Source: Neptunicoccus sediminis (GTDB lineage: Bacteria > Pseudomonadota > Alphaproteobacteria > Rhodobacterales > Rhodobacteraceae). Taken from it: DNA of 64,000 nucleotides. The position numbers were made by a program, and so were the translations under genes. Positions 63,655 to 64,000 of this stretch are shown here, in pieces. How positions within the stretch are numbered: position 1 is the stretch's first letter; each line of letters opens with the position of its first letter. The DNA lies in contig NZ_MDVX01000017.1 in assembly GCF_001719615.1 (NCBI RefSeq), positions 28,989 to 92,988 of the forward strand, given 5' to 3'. Under the pieces are notes generated by a model. That model saw nothing but the letters and a program-made list of their open reading frames with translations, did no database searches and was not told the origin of the DNA.

Positions 63655-63879
63655 TGTAAGACATTCGAAACCACTCTTGAAGAACGCAAAGATGAGATAT
63701 TACCACGGATGCGCAAGATACACATCGGGCTCTATGGTGATTGGATGTGGATGGATGATCAGATCGTTAAAGTCTTAAAAGAGATCTAGGACATTAGCCG
63801 CACGGAAAAGAACTGCGTCAACGTGATGACGGTACCTAGAATTGCTCAAACGTTCTCGCCTGATTTGGTCGCACCGATG
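63655..63879 (+). pseudogene. IS110/IS1111-type transposase remnant with internal stop
   Basis: The frame reads EILPRMRKIHIGLYGDWMWM, DDQIVKVLKEI, then a TAG (63787-63789), then DISRTEKNCVNVMTVPRIA. The RTEKNCVNVMTVP block matches the RTxENCxRLMTVPGIG region before the transposase C-terminal domain of IS110-family enzymes. It has neither end of the gene and an in-frame stop, so it is dead. It stops where the next element starts (63880). Confidence 0.65.
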
Positions 63880-64000
63880 TGTTGATTTCCGTTGAGAAGT
63901 GACCCGGTATTTTCACCGAGATTTGACCCACCCTTGTTTATGTCTCAGCGGTCATGTTGTGGTCAATGCTGGCATCTCCTTTCTTGTTTTCTTTGCCGCC
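63880..64000 (-). mobile_element. End of an IS21-like insertion sequence (partial)
   Basis: From TGTTGATTTCCG at 63880 the sequence changes character. It shows two TGACCC blocks (near 63900 and 63924) that look like the repeated binding sites at IS21-family ends. On the minus strand an open frame runs in from beyond the window and stops at 63938-63940 (last residues SIDHNMTAET). I recall similar ends on IS21-type elements of Rhodobacteraceae. The rest of the element lies outside the window. Confidence 0.5.
63938..64000 (-). CDS. C-terminal end of an IS21-associated gene (partial)
   Basis: 20 codons plus a TAA read on the minus strand from the window end: a hydrophilic tail GGKENKKGDASIDHNMTAET. 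It is probably the end of a transposase or helper ATPase gene of the element above. Too short for a family call. Confidence 0.35.
   Translation of the reverse strand, partial: GGKENKKGDASIDHNMTAET

Overview
The window looks like chromosomal DNA of an alphaproteobacterium of the Rhodobacteraceae (Roseobacter group). This rests on a complete beta-hydroxyaspartate cycle cluster, a GapR/DUF2312 protein, a plant-type glutamate-cysteine ligase, a membrane PuuD urate oxidase with a cytochrome c tail, and the order uvrC-pgsA-moaD-moaE near ubiA and rsmE. The species cannot be named from the sequence alone.

Layout. 1-6.4 kb: end of a DUF2254 membrane protein, a CHASE/PAS histidine kinase, a sulfotransferase-like gene, an FbpB-type iron permease and tRNA-Thr(UGU). 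6.4-13.1 kb, accessory: a 1045-residue GEVED/DUF11 surface protein, a small membrane protein, a phospholipase-D-like enzyme and a second sulfotransferase-like gene. 13.2-29 kb, the metabolic heart: puuD with a divergent LysR regulator, an RTX protein, allA, an NCS2 xanthine/urate permease, maeB, gap, bhcDCBA, divergent bhcR and the ureidoglycine aminohydrolase gene. 29-36.5 kb: an OmpA protein with a highly charged linker, a dipeptide/oligopeptide ABC operon without a binding protein, a 28-bp tandem repeat, gapR and a small membrane protein. 36.5-51 kb: a serralysin-like RTX metalloprotease, then mostly core genes (gshA, rsmE, ubiA, an OmpA/BON-like protein, moaE, moaD, pgsA, uvrC, an SDR, an S49 peptidase, hemF) and a DMT exporter. 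52-60.7 kb: a second peptide ABC locus with binding protein and permeases but no ATPases, two M20 hydrolases and ilvD. 61-64 kb: osmC-like and mddA-like genes opposite an HxlR regulator, then decayed and nested insertion sequences to the window end.

How the genes work together. Urate uptake (NCS2 permease) and oxidation (PuuD) lead through allantoin and allantoate, whose enzymes are not in the window, to ureidoglycine. The aminohydrolase (28.1-29.0 kb) and AllA turn that into ureidoglycolate and then glyoxylate plus urea. BhcA, BhcC, BhcB and BhcD convert two glyoxylate into oxaloacetate without loss of carbon. Malic enzyme and GAPDH, encoded just downstream on the same strand, could carry the C4 product toward pyruvate and sugars. 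The physical nesting of a glyoxylate-assimilating cycle inside ureide-degradation genes is the most interesting system here.

Beyond genes, the sequence shows an exact 9-bp inverted repeat between bhcR and bhcA, a 15-bp direct repeat at 22-bp spacing in front of the HxlR gene, a near-identical 21-bp motif repeated at three gene 3' ends, a related 23-bp inverted pair, and a 28-bp palindromic tandem repeat. All functions are inferred by reading the translated sequence; no database search was run.
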